Shown here: positions 9,672-18,597 of the stretch, one piece after another
Layout of the letters: every line of letters begins with the position of its first letter
Numbering within the stretch: position 1 is the stretch's first letter
Assembly: GCA_963726005.1 (NCBI GenBank)
Contig: CAVSAT010000004.1
Coordinates: forward strand, 248,001-312,000
Direction: 5' to 3'
Origin: Bog-473 sp963726005
GTDB taxonomy: Bacteria; Actinomycetota; Acidimicrobiia; Acidimicrobiales; RAAP-2
Length of the DNA stretch: 64,000 nt
Program-made: the position numbers and the translations under genes
The notes under the pieces: model-generated
Database searches by the model: none
What the model saw: only the letters and a program-made list of their open reading frames with translations
What the model was told of the DNA's origin: nothing

Positions 9672-10448
9672 ATGAGTGAGCCGACGGCAGGTCGCCCCCT
9701 CGGGGGCAGAGTCGCCATCGTCACGGGTGGGGGCTCGGGCATCGGCCTGGCCATCGGTCGACGACTGGCCGCCGGCGGCGCAGCCGTGGCCCTCCTCGAT
9801 CGCGACGGTGCCTCGGTGGAGGCGGCGGCCGCGACGATCACCTCGGGTGGGCGAGCGGCGATCGGGGTCGAGGCCGACGTCACGGACCGAGCCGGCGTCG
9901 AGTCCGCCGTCGCCGAGGCTGCCGAGCGCCTGGGGGCTCCGACCATCCTGGTCAACAACGCGGGTCTCCATCTGTTTGGTCCGTTCCTGAAGATCGACCT
10001 CGCGGCGTGGCAGCGGGTGCTCGACATCAACCTCACGGGCACCTACCACTGCTGCCAGGTCGTGCTCCCGCACATGCTCGATGCGGGCTGGGGCCGGATC
10101 GTCAACATCTCCTCGTCGAGCGCCCAGGGCGGCCAGCCGTTCATGGCGGCCTACGTGGCGTCGAAGGCGGGGGTCATCGGTCTCACCCAGGCCCTCGCCC
10201 TCGAGTTCGGCCCGAAGGGCATCACCGTGAACACGATCCCGCCGGGGTTCATCGACACCCCGATGCTGCGCGGGCAGGAGGCGAAGGGTCTCCTCGGCGG
10301 CGGGGTCGACGAGCACGTCGCACATACCCCGGTCCGTCGGATCGGCCACCCCGACGATGTCGCCGCCGCCACCGCGTTCCTCGTGAGCGAAGAGGCCTCG
10401 TACGTCACGGGTCAGGTCTTCGGCGTCAACGGCGGGCGCAAGACCTGA
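9672..10448 (+). CDS. Short-chain dehydrogenase/reductase (FabG-like)
   Basis: A 258-residue classical SDR with TGGGSGIGLAIG, NNAG and the catalytic YVASK motif. It ends in the family-typical SYVTGQVFGVNGG. The reaction is probably NAD(P)-dependent oxidation of a ring or side-chain hydroxyl. It is third in the Rieske operon, 23 bp after the SnoaL-like gene, and almost touches the AhpD-like gene, whose GTG start follows the stop codon by one base. An oxidised alcohol would supply the ketone that the divergent Baeyer-Villiger enzyme needs; this link is inferred from gene order. Confidence 0.92.
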   Translation: MSEPTAGRPLGGRVAIVTGGGSGIGLAIGRRLAAGGAAVALLDRDGASVEAAAATITSGGRAAIGVEADVTDRAGVESAVAEAAERLGAPTILVNNAGLHLFGPFLKIDLAAWQRVLDINLTGTYHCCQVVLPHMLDAGWGRIVNISSSSAQGGQPFMAAYVASKAGVIGLTQALALEFGPKGITVNTIPPGFIDTPMLRGQEAKGLLGGGVDEHVAHTPVRRIGHPDDVAAATAFLVSEEASYVTGQVFGVNGGRKT

Positions 10449-10449
10449 C

Positions 10450-11006
10450 GTGGGCCGGGTCGATCCCATCCCACCGCGCGAGTGGCCGCCGGAGATGCGC
10501 GAGGCTCTCGCCCCGCTCACGCCGCCGACTCCCCGGGACCCGTCCCGGCCCAAAGGCCTGAACCTGCTCGGCCTCCAGGCCCACCACCCGGCGCTGACCG
10601 CCGCCTACAACGAGCTCATCGCGCATCTGCTCTACGCCTCGACGCTCACGCCCCGTCAGCCGCGAGCTGCTGGTCCTTCGGGTGGCCACACTCCGGGACT
10701 CCACGTATCTGTGGAGGCAGCACGCCGAGTCGGCGGACGAGGCGCGTCTCACCAGCGCCGAGGTCGGCGCGGGTGAGGTCGGGACCCACGGCCGCCGGCT
10801 GGTCCCCGGTCGAGGCCGCGCTGCTCGGCGCCGCCGACGAGCTCGTGCGGACCGGGCGGGTCGCCGACCCGACCTGGGGGACTCTCGCCGCCCATTTCGA
10901 CACCCGGCAGGTCATGGACGTCGTGTTCACCGTCGGCGCCTACGACCTGCTCGCGATGGCGCTGCGCACCTTCGAGATCGAGCTCGACGACGACCTGCGC
11001 GAGTGA
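10450..11006 (+). CDS. Carboxymuconolactone decarboxylase/AhpD-like protein with two apparent frameshifts
   Basis: The family pattern is readable only across three frames. It begins at GTG 10450 with VDPIPPREWPPEMREALAPL, continues in a second frame with SRELLVLRVATLRDSTYLW, and ends in a third with GWSPVEAALLGAADELVRT through FELELDD-type residues at 11006. The breaks fall near 10651-10657 (a CCCC run) and 10763-10766. The paralogue at 52051-52671 has the same architecture uninterrupted. Family members are all-helical, AhpD-like proteins with decarboxylase or peroxidase chemistry. Those in catabolic clusters are mostly uncharacterised. It ends the Rieske operon. Confidence 0.75.
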
Positions 11007-11035
11007 GCGGCTCTCCACTCGACCGCGCCACCCGT

Positions 11036-12142
11036 TCAACCCGGCGGCACCGACCAGTGCTCGAGATCTCTGCTCCGTGCCACACCGATGGCGGCATGTC
11101 CCCAGCCACCGAAGTGCGTCAGCTCCTGGCTGCCGGCGTAGGTGAGGTAGTCGTAGCCGTCGGCCGGGTCGACGCAGAGGAACGACGAGTTGGCGTGCTC
11201 GAAGCCCGTGCTCGAAATGCCGGCGCCGGTGTTCCAGGCCTCTGCCGGGACGTGGAGCTCTCGTCCGTCCACCCAGTGCAGCCAGCTCGAAGGGATCATC
11301 GGGTTTCCCGAGAGGGTGTAGATCCACGGCTGGTCCAACGCGTTCGACGTCGCGACCAGATGCCAACGGCTGCCGACCGTGACCAGCTCGTAGTTCTCGA
11401 ACGTGTCGCCGTACTGCTCGATGCCGGGTCGGCCCACCACGGCCCACGGCCCATTGAGCGAGCCGCTCTTGGACCAAGCGATCTCGAACGCCTGGGGCGC
11501 CGACGTGGTGCCCACCTTGTAGGCGAGGATGAGGCCGTTCCCGGTCCAGGCCAGCGCCGGGTCGATCATTCGGTCGACGGGTGAGGGATGGAGGTTCGGC
11601 GCCAACGGGCGCGGACCGGACCAGTGGACCAGATCCGAAGAGGTCCGGTAGTAGAGCTTGGCCTGGGTGGGGCCCGACTCGCCGGGCGGGGAGTCGTAGG
11701 TCGAGACGAACACGCCGGTCGGCGAGCGGACGATGTCGGGAGAGGCCATCCCCCCCGGCTGCTCGCTCCAAGGGATGGGCGCGGTCCAACGACGCAGGTC
11801 GGTGCTCGCGGCGGCGGCGATGTCCCAGTGCTCCCGACCCGGCACGGTCGTGTCGTTGGTGACGTAGCTGAACAGCATGTGCCAGCGTCCGCCCGCCCAG
11901 ATCAGTGCCTGGTCCTTGACCGCCGCATCCTGTTCGCGCAGGACCGGATTGTGCAGCTTCGGCCACACGATTGTCGGACGGGTGCCTCCCCCGACGATGC
12001 AGGCGTGATCCGCTCCGGGAGGGGCCGGCGCGGACATCGCCGCCCCGGCGCTGCCGCCCGAGGGCTGGCCTGTTCCCGGGACCAGCGCGCACAGGAGAAC
12101 GCTCGGTGGGAGCAGCAGCCACCGCGCGGCACGGCCCGACAT
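11036..12142 (-). CDS. Secreted five-bladed beta-propeller protein (glycosidase-43-like)
   Basis: A 368-residue protein starting MSGRAARWLLLPPSVLLCAL, a clear signal peptide, followed by a Gly/Ser/Ala/Pro-rich linker. The mature part has repeating blades seen in five-bladed propeller glycosidases (for example HMLFSYVTNDTT, DLRRWTAPIPW, DPALAWTGNGLILAYK, RWHLVATSNALDQPW and a final ARSRDLEHWS). Its likely place is the cell surface or medium, and hydrolysis of a plant or microbial polysaccharide is possible. Catalytic acids cannot be assigned with confidence. It is the only exported, sugar-related gene among catabolic genes. It diverges from an amidohydrolase whose promoter carries a type 1 operator. 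Confidence 0.8.
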   Translation of the reverse strand: MSGRAARWLLLPPSVLLCALVPGTGQPSGGSAGAAMSAPAPPGADHACIVGGGTRPTIVWPKLHNPVLREQDAAVKDQALIWAGGRWHMLFSYVTNDTTVPGREHWDIAAAASTDLRRWTAPIPWSEQPGGMASPDIVRSPTGVFVSTYDSPPGESGPTQAKLYYRTSSDLVHWSGPRPLAPNLHPSPVDRMIDPALAWTGNGLILAYKVGTTSAPQAFEIAWSKSGSLNGPWAVVGRPGIEQYGDTFENYELVTVGSRWHLVATSNALDQPWIYTLSGNPMIPSSWLHWVDGRELHVPAEAWNTGAGISSTGFEHANSSFLCVDPADGYDYLTYAGSQELTHFGGWGHAAIGVARSRDLEHWSVPPG

Positions 12143-12242
12143 CGGGAGATCCTGGCACGCCGGAATCGGCGCGGCGGGACCAGGCGGCCCGATCGAACCT
12201 TGGCTCGTCGGTGACTTCGTGCCCTTCACGGAGGGTTCGTAA

Positions 12243-12262
12243 TATTGACGTCGAAGTCGATA
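12243..12262 (+). promoter_or_regulatory. Type 1 operator, copy A
   Basis: TATTGACGTCGAAGTCGATA lies 103 bp before the amidohydrolase start at 12366 and 100 bp before the start of the divergent propeller gene. It matches seven other sites in the window that share TTGACGTCGA followed by GTC. It probably binds a dimeric regulator. The 223-bp gap that contains it holds no gene. Confidence 0.8.
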
Positions 12263-12365
12263 ATCGATAACGTGGTCGGGTCGGGAGAGGGCGTGGTTTT
12301 GGGCCGCGGCACGCCTTCGTGGTACCGAATGCTCCAGCGGTTCGACGAGATGCGGAGGTGTGGCC

Positions 12366-13568
12366 ATGCCCAAGACGGTTGTCGACTTTCCCGTCTTCGA
12401 CGCGGACAATCACATGTACGAGACGACGGACGCCTTCACGAAGTTCCTTCCGAAGGAGTACGACGGCCTCATCAAGTACGTACAGGTGAACGGGCGCACG
12501 AAGATTGCGGTGCGCAACGTCATCTCCGAGTACATCCCGAACCCGACGTTCGAGGTGGTCGGGCGCCCCGGCGCGTCCGAGGAGTTCTTCAAGCACGGCA
12601 ACCCGGAGGGGATTTCGCGCCGCGAGATGATCGGCAAGCCGATCCGGTCTCCTGAGGCCTTCTTCTCACCCGAGCCCCGCCTCGCGCTCATGGACGAGCT
12701 CGGCCTCGACCGCGCGTTGATGTGGCCGACGCTGGCGAGCCTGTTGGAGGAGCGGCTGCACACGGACCCGATGGCCACCCACGCTGTCGTCCATGCGCTG
12801 AACCAGTGGATGCACGAACACTGGACCTTCAACTACGAGGGCCGCATCTTCGCATCGCCGGTCATCACGCTGCCGATCGTGGAGGAGGCGATCAAGGAGC
12901 TCGAGTGGGTCGTGGAGCGGGGCGCGAAGCTCATCCTCATCCGTCCCGCACCGGTTCCCGGGTACCGGGGGTTCCGGTCGTTCGCCCTCCCCGAGTTCGA
13001 CCCCTTCTGGCAGAGGGTCACCGAGCTCGACGTCACCGTCGGCATGCACTCCTCCGACGACGGGCTGACGCGTTACTACAACCTCTGGGAGGGCCAACCC
13101 GAGGGGGAGCACCTGCCCTTCGCCGGGTTCTCCGCCTTCGCCGACATCATGCACACGCAGGGTCGCGGGATCTTCGACACGGTGGCCTCGTTGCTCGGCC
13201 ACGGGTTGCTGTCCCGGTTCCCGTCGCTGCGGATCCTGCCGGTGGAGAACGGTTCCGCGTGGGTGCGGCCTCTCGTCGGGGCCCTCGAACAGTCGTACGC
13301 GAAGAACCCGTCGATGTGGCCCGAGGACCCTCTCATGGTGTTCAAGCGCAACGTCTGGATCCATCCCTTCCACGAGGAGGACCCGCGAGGCCTCATCGAG
13401 CTCCTCGGCGCCGACCGCATCGTCTTCGGATCCGACTACCCGCACATCGAAGGGATGTCCGACCCGCTCTCCTACGTCGACGAGCTCACGGGCCTGCCCC
13501 ACGAGGACATCGCCCGGGTGATGGGCGGCAACCTCGCCGAGGTGATGCGGCTGCCGTTTGCGGCCTGA
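12366..13568 (+). CDS. Amidohydrolase-2 family protein (FDADNHMYET subgroup)
   Basis: A 400-residue ACMSD-like TIM-barrel hydrolase or decarboxylase. The N-terminal metal site appears as FDADNHMYET, the mid-barrel histidine as GMHSSDDG, and the final strand as FGSDYPHIEG. The start is ATG 12366, with GGAGG seven bases upstream; GTG 12360 is an alternative. It is a close relative of the protein at 36678-37879, with shared blocks EYIPNPTFEVV, ALMDELGLDRALMWPTLASLLEE and LIRPAPVPGYRG. Both carry a type 1 operator upstream. This suggests the same chemistry on related acids within one regulon. The substrate is unknown. Confidence 0.92.
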   Translation: MPKTVVDFPVFDADNHMYETTDAFTKFLPKEYDGLIKYVQVNGRTKIAVRNVISEYIPNPTFEVVGRPGASEEFFKHGNPEGISRREMIGKPIRSPEAFFSPEPRLALMDELGLDRALMWPTLASLLEERLHTDPMATHAVVHALNQWMHEHWTFNYEGRIFASPVITLPIVEEAIKELEWVVERGAKLILIRPAPVPGYRGFRSFALPEFDPFWQRVTELDVTVGMHSSDDGLTRYYNLWEGQPEGEHLPFAGFSAFADIMHTQGRGIFDTVASLLGHGLLSRFPSLRILPVENGSAWVRPLVGALEQSYAKNPSMWPEDPLMVFKRNVWIHPFHEEDPRGLIELLGADRIVFGSDYPHIEGMSDPLSYVDELTGLPHEDIARVMGGNLAEVMRLPFAA

Positions 13569-13675
13569 GTCGCGGCGGACAGGGGGAGTGAATCCGGGTC
13601 ATCGCCCCGCGGAAGTTCCGTTGCTCTCTAAGCTGCGTCCGGCCACATGAATCCGACGGCGAGCGAGGTCCGCAC

Positions 13676-14230
13676 TTGACGCACTTGATCCTGGGCAACC
13701 TGAGCCCATCCTCCGTGAACTTCGCGCTCTTGGTGGCACGGATCGTCCTGGCGGGCGTCTTCCTCGCGCATGGGATCAACCACATCATCGGCGGGGGGAA
13801 GATCGCGGGCACGGCCCGCTGGTTCGAGTCCCTGGGCATGCGCCCGGGGATCCTCCACGCCTGGATGGCCAGCCTCACCGAGGTCGGTGCCGGTGTCCTG
13901 CTGGTCCTCGGCCTCCTGACGCCGGTCGCCGGAGCGGGCGTCGTCGGCGTCATGTTGGTGGCGTGGATCACCAACCACCTGAGGAACGGGTTCTTCATCT
14001 TCCGGCCGGGCGAGGGCTGGGAGTACGTCATGACGCTGACCATGGTGGGCGTGGTGGTGGGAACGCTGGGTCCCGGCCAATGGAGCATCGACGGCCACGT
14101 CTCGGCGCTCTCCGACCTGTGGGGCTGGCCCGGCCTCGGCATCTCCCTCGGCGGTGGTGCGCTCGGCGCCGCACTGCTGCTGGCCGCGTATTGGCGCCCC
14201 GAGAAGAAGTCCGCGTCAGCGACGGGCTGA
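13676..14230 (+). CDS. DoxX-family integral membrane protein
   Basis: A 184-residue protein with about four membrane helices: FALLVARIVLAGVFLAHGIN, SLTEVGAGVLLVLGLLTPVAG, YVMTLTMVGVVVGTLG and ISLGGGALGAALLLAAY. The pattern ARIVLAGVFLAHGINHI with a conserved GWEY segment is typical of DoxX/DoxD-like proteins, which are linked to quinone or thiol redox in the membrane. The start is TTG at 13676; no better start gives a complete first helix. It stands alone between the amidohydrolase and a leftward operon. I see no promoter motif. Confidence 0.85.
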   Translation: MTHLILGNLSPSSVNFALLVARIVLAGVFLAHGINHIIGGGKIAGTARWFESLGMRPGILHAWMASLTEVGAGVLLVLGLLTPVAGAGVVGVMLVAWITNHLRNGFFIFRPGEGWEYVMTLTMVGVVVGTLGPGQWSIDGHVSALSDLWGWPGLGISLGGGALGAALLLAAYWRPEKKSASATG

Positions 14231-14281
14231 CTCGTCAGTCGGCGGCGCCGGCGAGCGCGTGGCGTCCGCGTCGGCGCCGGT

Positions 14282-15112
14282 CTATCCCAACCGCCCGAGG
14301 AGAAAGCCGGCGACGTCGGTGGCCGGCGGGAACGAGGCGGTGATTCCCGAGCTGATGTAGCCGACGTCGGTGATCATGGTGATGCCGGTGATCGCCACGG
14401 CGGCGTCGCTACAGAGGAACACGAGCGGATACGCCTGCTCGAGTGGCGTCGAGGCCTCGATGCCCGCCTCCTCGCGGTAGTCGGCGCCGAACCCGAGCCA
14501 CATCTCCTTGTTCGCCTGGGCGAGCGGGGTGTCGGTCGGTCCCGGGCAGATGGCGTTGATCCGGATCCCCTGCTTGAGCAGCGCGAAGGCCTCCCGGGCC
14601 ACGTAGGCGCAGACCGCCTGCTTGGAGTGGAAATAGTCGGCGAAGCCGTGCTCGACCGCCCACGCCGAGGCGGCGTCGAAGTCGGCCGTGTCCAGGTACT
14701 CCTTCAGGGTCTCCAGGTTGGACTCCCAGCCGAGCCCGGCCGCCGAGGAGATGAAGCCGATGGCCGAGCCCCGGGACAGCATGCCGCCCGCCAGCATCCG
14801 GTTGATGAGGTGCCGGTGCCCGACGAAGTTGATCTTCTCGATTCCCGGTGTGCCGTCGGCGACCCCGGCGCAGGAGAACAGCGCGTGCACCGGGCCACCG
14901 CACTCGTCCACCGCCGCTTCGATGGAGGCCTTGTCGGCCAGGTTGACGTGGATGGCCTTGGCGCCGGGAAGCGTGACCTCGGCGAAGTCCATGACCACCA
15001 CTTCGGCGCCGGCGTCCTGCACCAGCTCCGCCGTGGCGGCGCCCATGCCGGTCGCGCCGCCGACGACGAGGACCCGTTTCCCGTCGTAGCGGAATGCGTC
15101 GAATACGCCCAT
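14282..15112 (-). CDS. Short-chain dehydrogenase (coniferyl-alcohol/3-alpha-HSD-like)
   Basis: A 276-residue SDR with VVGGATGMGAATAELV as cofactor motif and YFHSKQAV as the YxxxK motif. It carries an insertion around residues 140-170 (WESNLETLKEYLDTADFD), as in 3-alpha-hydroxysteroid or coniferyl alcohol dehydrogenases. It probably oxidises an alcohol on a bulky substrate with NAD. It follows the CoA transferase gene in a leftward operon (28-bp gap), which is controlled by the type 1 site at 16421-16440. Confidence 0.9.
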   Translation of the reverse strand: MGVFDAFRYDGKRVLVVGGATGMGAATAELVQDAGAEVVVMDFAEVTLPGAKAIHVNLADKASIEAAVDECGGPVHALFSCAGVADGTPGIEKINFVGHRHLINRMLAGGMLSRGSAIGFISSAAGLGWESNLETLKEYLDTADFDAASAWAVEHGFADYFHSKQAVCAYVAREAFALLKQGIRINAICPGPTDTPLAQANKEMWLGFGADYREEAGIEASTPLEQAYPLVFLCSDAAVAITGITMITDVGYISSGITASFPPATDVAGFLLGRLG

Positions 15113-15140
15113 GTGCGTCCTCCTGATGTACGGGTCGGCG

Positions 15141-16358
15141 CTAGCCGACGACGGAGCGGACCTTGAGGTCCACGATGGTATCCCAGTCGATGCCGAGCTC
15201 CTCGAGCACGGCATCGCCGTGTTCGTTGAACTCGGGCGCCCGACCCGCGGGCGCGGCCTCGCCGCCGAACTGCACGGGTGCCGCGATCAGATGGAACGGA
15301 GTCCCGCCCGCCGTGTGGCACTCCTGCACGTACCCGTTGGCGAGCGTCTGGGGGTCTTCGGCCGCCTCGAGCGTGTCCTGCACGACGCACCACTGGCCGG
15401 TGAAGCCGGCCAGCTTCTCGCGCCACTCGGCCACCGTGTACTCCGCGAAGGCAGCGCGCAGGATCTCCTGCACCTCGACGGTGTTCTGGAGGAGCGAGGC
15501 GTGGTCGCCGAAGCGGGGATCCCGCGCCAGTTCGGGCCGCCCGAGGATGTCGCAGAGTGGCGGCCAGTACTTCCCGGCCTGCAAGCAGCAGAAGGACAGG
15601 TAGTGCTCGTCCTTGGTCAGGTAGGTGTTGACCAAGGGGTTCTGCCGCATCATGTTGGCCGGAGGGCCCTGCCAGGGAACGTTGCTGATGAGCGACAGTG
15701 CGAAGGCCTGCCCCATGGCCCACATCCCCGTCGCGAGCAGCGAGACGTCGACCGTCGTGGCCTCACCTGTTCGCTCACGGTGGTAGAGGGCGCCCATGAT
15801 CCCCCCGGCGATCGTCATGGCGCCGATGGAGTCGCCGAAACCGGGCGCGGGAGGCAGGGGGAGGCGGTCCATGTCGGCCGGTTTGCCGCCGAGCGCCACC
15901 CCGGCCCGTTGCCAGAACGCCAGCGAGTCGTAGGAGCCCTTGTCGGCGTCCGGGCCGCGCTCGCCGTGACCCGTCCCGGCGACGTAGATGATCCGCGGGT
16001 TGTGGGCGCGGATGTCCTCGAGCTCGATCCTGAGCTTCTTGCGGACGCGCGGCAGCTTGTTGATGAGGAACACGTCCGCGGTCGCGACGAGCTTGTAGAG
16101 GATGTCGAGACCGTCGGGAGTGGTGAGGTCGAGGGCGAGGCTGCGCTTGCCCCGGTTCGAGTGCTCCAAGAGCGCATGGACGTCACCGGTGATGGTCACG
16201 ACCCCGGTCGACCCGAGGCCACGCATGGCGTCGCCGCGCTCGGCCGGCTCGATCTTGATGACCTCGGCGCCCCAGTCGGACAGCAGCGCAGAGGCCGCAG
16301 GCACGAACGTGTGTTCCGCCACTTCGAGGACGCGGACGCCCTCCATCACTCTCGTCAC
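15141..16358 (-). CDS. Class III (CaiB/BaiF) CoA transferase
   Basis: A 405-residue formyl-CoA-transferase-like enzyme that moves CoA between carboxylic acids. Typical blocks are GVRVLEVAEHTFVPAASALL, SDWGAEVIKIEP, NRGKRSLALDL and ADVFLINKLP. The FGDSIGAMTIAGGIMGAL segment carries the aspartate expected to form the acyl anhydride. The start is GTG at 16358. It heads the leftward pair with the SDR. A type 1 operator lies 62 bp upstream. In the context of the island it would activate an acid without ATP or recycle CoA. Confidence 0.93.
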   Translation of the reverse strand: MTRVMEGVRVLEVAEHTFVPAASALLSDWGAEVIKIEPAERGDAMRGLGSTGVVTITGDVHALLEHSNRGKRSLALDLTTPDGLDILYKLVATADVFLINKLPRVRKKLRIELEDIRAHNPRIIYVAGTGHGERGPDADKGSYDSLAFWQRAGVALGGKPADMDRLPLPPAPGFGDSIGAMTIAGGIMGALYHRERTGEATTVDVSLLATGMWAMGQAFALSLISNVPWQGPPANMMRQNPLVNTYLTKDEHYLSFCCLQAGKYWPPLCDILGRPELARDPRFGDHASLLQNTVEVQEILRAAFAEYTVAEWREKLAGFTGQWCVVQDTLEAAEDPQTLANGYVQECHTAGGTPFHLIAAPVQFGGEAAPAGRAPEFNEHGDAVLEELGIDWDTIVDLKVRSVVG

Positions 16359-16420
16359 CGGCAGCCTCCATACGTCCTGGCCGCGGGCCCTTCAGCGGTG
16401 GCGCGCGGCCTCGAATCTGA

Positions 16421-16440
16421 CTCTGACATCGACGTCGATA
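16421..16440 (-). promoter_or_regulatory. Type 1 operator, copy B
   Basis: On the minus strand the site reads TATCGACGTCGATGTCAGAG. It lies between the quinone oxidoreductase stop (16486) and the CoA transferase start (16358), so it can only serve the CoA transferase-SDR operon, which separates that pair from the genes upstream. Confidence 0.8.
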
Positions 16441-16485
16441 CTAACCATGCCACACGCACCGGGCGCCGCCGTCTCCGAGGCCTTC

Positions 16486-17484
16486 TCACGCGGCCACCCC
16501 CGGCGCCGCTCCGGGGACCACCCGCACCAGCACCTTGCCGACGGCCCGGCCCTCGGCGACGTGGCGCAGCGCCGCCGCGGCCTCCGAGAGGTCGAACGTG
16601 GCGCCGATGAGCGGCACGGCGCGCCCCCGGGTCAACAGGTCGAGCAGCTCCGCGTCGTTGCGCGCCAGCGCCTCGGGCGCGTGCGCCGCGAAGTCGCGGA
16701 ACTGGAACCCGAGGACGTGGACGCCCTTCAGCAGGACCAAGTTGAGCGGGATGCGGGGGATCGTCCCGGACGCGTAGCCGACGGTCACGAAGCGGCCGCC
16801 CCAGCGCAGGGCGCGCAGTGCCGGCTCGGCCAGCTCACCCCCGACCGGGTCGACGACCACGTCGGCGCCACCCGGCAGGGCGTCACGCAGGGCCTGGCGC
16901 AGGTCGCCGGCGCGGTGGTCGATGAGGCGCCGTGCGCCGCAGGCGCGCGCCGCGTCCAGCTTCTCCGGCGTCGAGGCGACCGCCGTCACCGTGGCGCCCA
17001 GCACTGCACCGAGCTGGACGGCCGCGGTGCCCACGCCGCCGCCCGCTCCGAGCACGACCAGCTCCTCCCCCGGCTGCAGGGCCGCCACCGACCGCAACAC
17101 GTGGTACGCGGTGCGGTAGGTGACGCCGAACGCCGCCGCCACCGGGTCGTCCACCCCGTGCGGGATCCGCGTCAGCGAAGTGGCGGGGACGACCGCCTCC
17201 TCGGCGAAGGCGCCGACGAGGGTCGAGCCGAAGACCCTGTCTCCGACCGCGACGCGCGCACCGGCTCCGACCTCGGTGATGACGCCGGCGAACTCGCTGC
17301 CCGGGATGAACGGTGTCGGCACCGACATCTGGTAGGTGTCTGCGACCAGCAGCACGTCTGGGAAATTCACGGCTGCGACGTGCACGCGGACCCTGGCCTG
17401 CCCCGGTCCGAGCACTGGCGCGGGGACCTCGGTGAGCTCCACGACATCGGGCGGGCCATGGGTCTGGGCCACCGCGGCTCGCAT
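16486..17484 (-). CDS. Zinc-independent NADPH:quinone oxidoreductase (MDR superfamily)
   Basis: A 332-residue medium-chain reductase of the quinone oxidoreductase type. The N-terminal GroES-like domain contains VHVAAVNFPDVLLV, and the nucleotide-binding domain contains VLGAGGGVGTAAVQLGAVLGATV. Zinc-ligand cysteines are absent, as in quinone or enoyl reductases. Relatives reduce quinones or activated double bonds with NADPH. It follows the APH-like kinase gene by 38 bp on the same strand and may be cotranscribed with the kinase-dehydrogenase pair. A role in reducing an enoyl or enone intermediate is possible but not shown. Confidence 0.92.
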   Translation of the reverse strand: MRAAVAQTHGPPDVVELTEVPAPVLGPGQARVRVHVAAVNFPDVLLVADTYQMSVPTPFIPGSEFAGVITEVGAGARVAVGDRVFGSTLVGAFAEEAVVPATSLTRIPHGVDDPVAAAFGVTYRTAYHVLRSVAALQPGEELVVLGAGGGVGTAAVQLGAVLGATVTAVASTPEKLDAARACGARRLIDHRAGDLRQALRDALPGGADVVVDPVGGELAEPALRALRWGGRFVTVGYASGTIPRIPLNLVLLKGVHVLGFQFRDFAAHAPEALARNDAELLDLLTRGRAVPLIGATFDLSEAAAALRHVAEGRAVGKVLVRVVPGAAPGVAA

Positions 17485-17522
17485 GCCGGGTCAGAGGCGC
17501 GCCGGCCGGCGCGCGCGCCCGC

Positions 17523-18597
17523 TCACGCGACGCCCGGCGTGGCGAGGACGGCATAGTCGGTCGTCGCCGCCAGCTCGCCCGCCGACTGCATGAGGTCGAG
17601 GACGACCGGGCCGAACGCCTGGAGCTTCTCGTCGTCGCCGGCGCGCTGGTAGCCCTGCTCGAGGACGACGGCCAGCTTCCACTTGGCGAGCACGCAGTAG
17701 TAGTCGATGTCGTCGACCTGCCGCCCCGACGTCGCGGCGTAGTGCGCGAGGACCTCGTCCCGCGTCGGCATGCCGGTCATGTCGACGTAGCCGCCGGTCC
17801 TGTCCTCGTCCTCGGCGGTGTCCTCGGGCCAGGAATGCACCACCCAGCCGAGGTCCAGCTTCGGGTCGCCGACCGTGCCCATCTCCCAGTCCACGATGGC
17901 GGCCAGGCGCGCCGGCGCGCCGTGCTTGAACATGACGTTGGCGAACTGGTAGTCGCCGTGCATGAGACCGGGGACGTAGTCGATGGGTCGGTGGGCTCGC
18001 AGCCACGCGGCCGCTTCGTCGAACCCCGGCAACGCGCGGCCCTTGATGCGCTCGAGGAACGCTGTCCAGCGGTCGACCTGGCGCTCGTGGAAGCCCTCGG
18101 GCCGGCCCAGGTCCAAGAGCCCCTTGGCCCGCCAGTCCACCAGTGAGAGCAGGGCGATGCCCTCCACGAGCTGGAAGCCGAGGCCGCGGCGCTCGTTCAG
18201 GTCCGCGTCGAACGGTGCCGGCCAGGCGCGCCTGGTTGACATGGGCGACCAGCCGTCGACGAAGCCCATCAGGTAGAAGGTGCGGCCGAGCACCGACTGG
18301 TCGGTGCAGAGCGCGATGGCCTCCGTGTGCGGCACGTCGGTGCCGTTGAGGGCTTCGATGATCCGCCACTCGCGCACGATGCCCTCGTCACGGGGCGCCG
18401 GCGCGCTGGGCGGGGGGATCCGCATGGCGCAGTGCAGGTCGCCGCGGCGCAGCTCGTAGATCTCGTTCTGGCTGCCACCCGAGATGTAGCCGTGCTCCAG
18501 TGGCGCGCCGACGCCGAGACCTTGCGCGTCCAGCCAGCGCGGTCAGCCTGCCGACGTCGGCGATCGTCGGTGTCGTCGTCTCGGCCGTGTCGCTCAC
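17523..18597 (-). CDS. APH-fold acyl-CoA kinase-like phosphotransferase (frameshift near 18540)
   Basis: About 357 residues of the aminoglycoside-phosphotransferase fold, of the kind fused to acyl-CoA dehydrogenases in ACAD10/ACAD11. The kinase motifs are intact: HGDYQFANVMF (catalytic loop HGDxxxxN) and IVDWEMGTVGDP (metal-binding loop). The protein starts at GTG 18597, overlapping the TGA of the dehydrogenase gene. After VSDTAETTTPTIADVGRLTA it continues in another frame with WLDAQGLGVGAPLEHGY and GGSQNEIYEL, so one base near 18535-18545 is probably extra. By analogy with LvaA and the ACAD10/11 kinase domain, it may phosphorylate a hydroxyacyl-CoA rather than an antibiotic. Confidence 0.88.
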
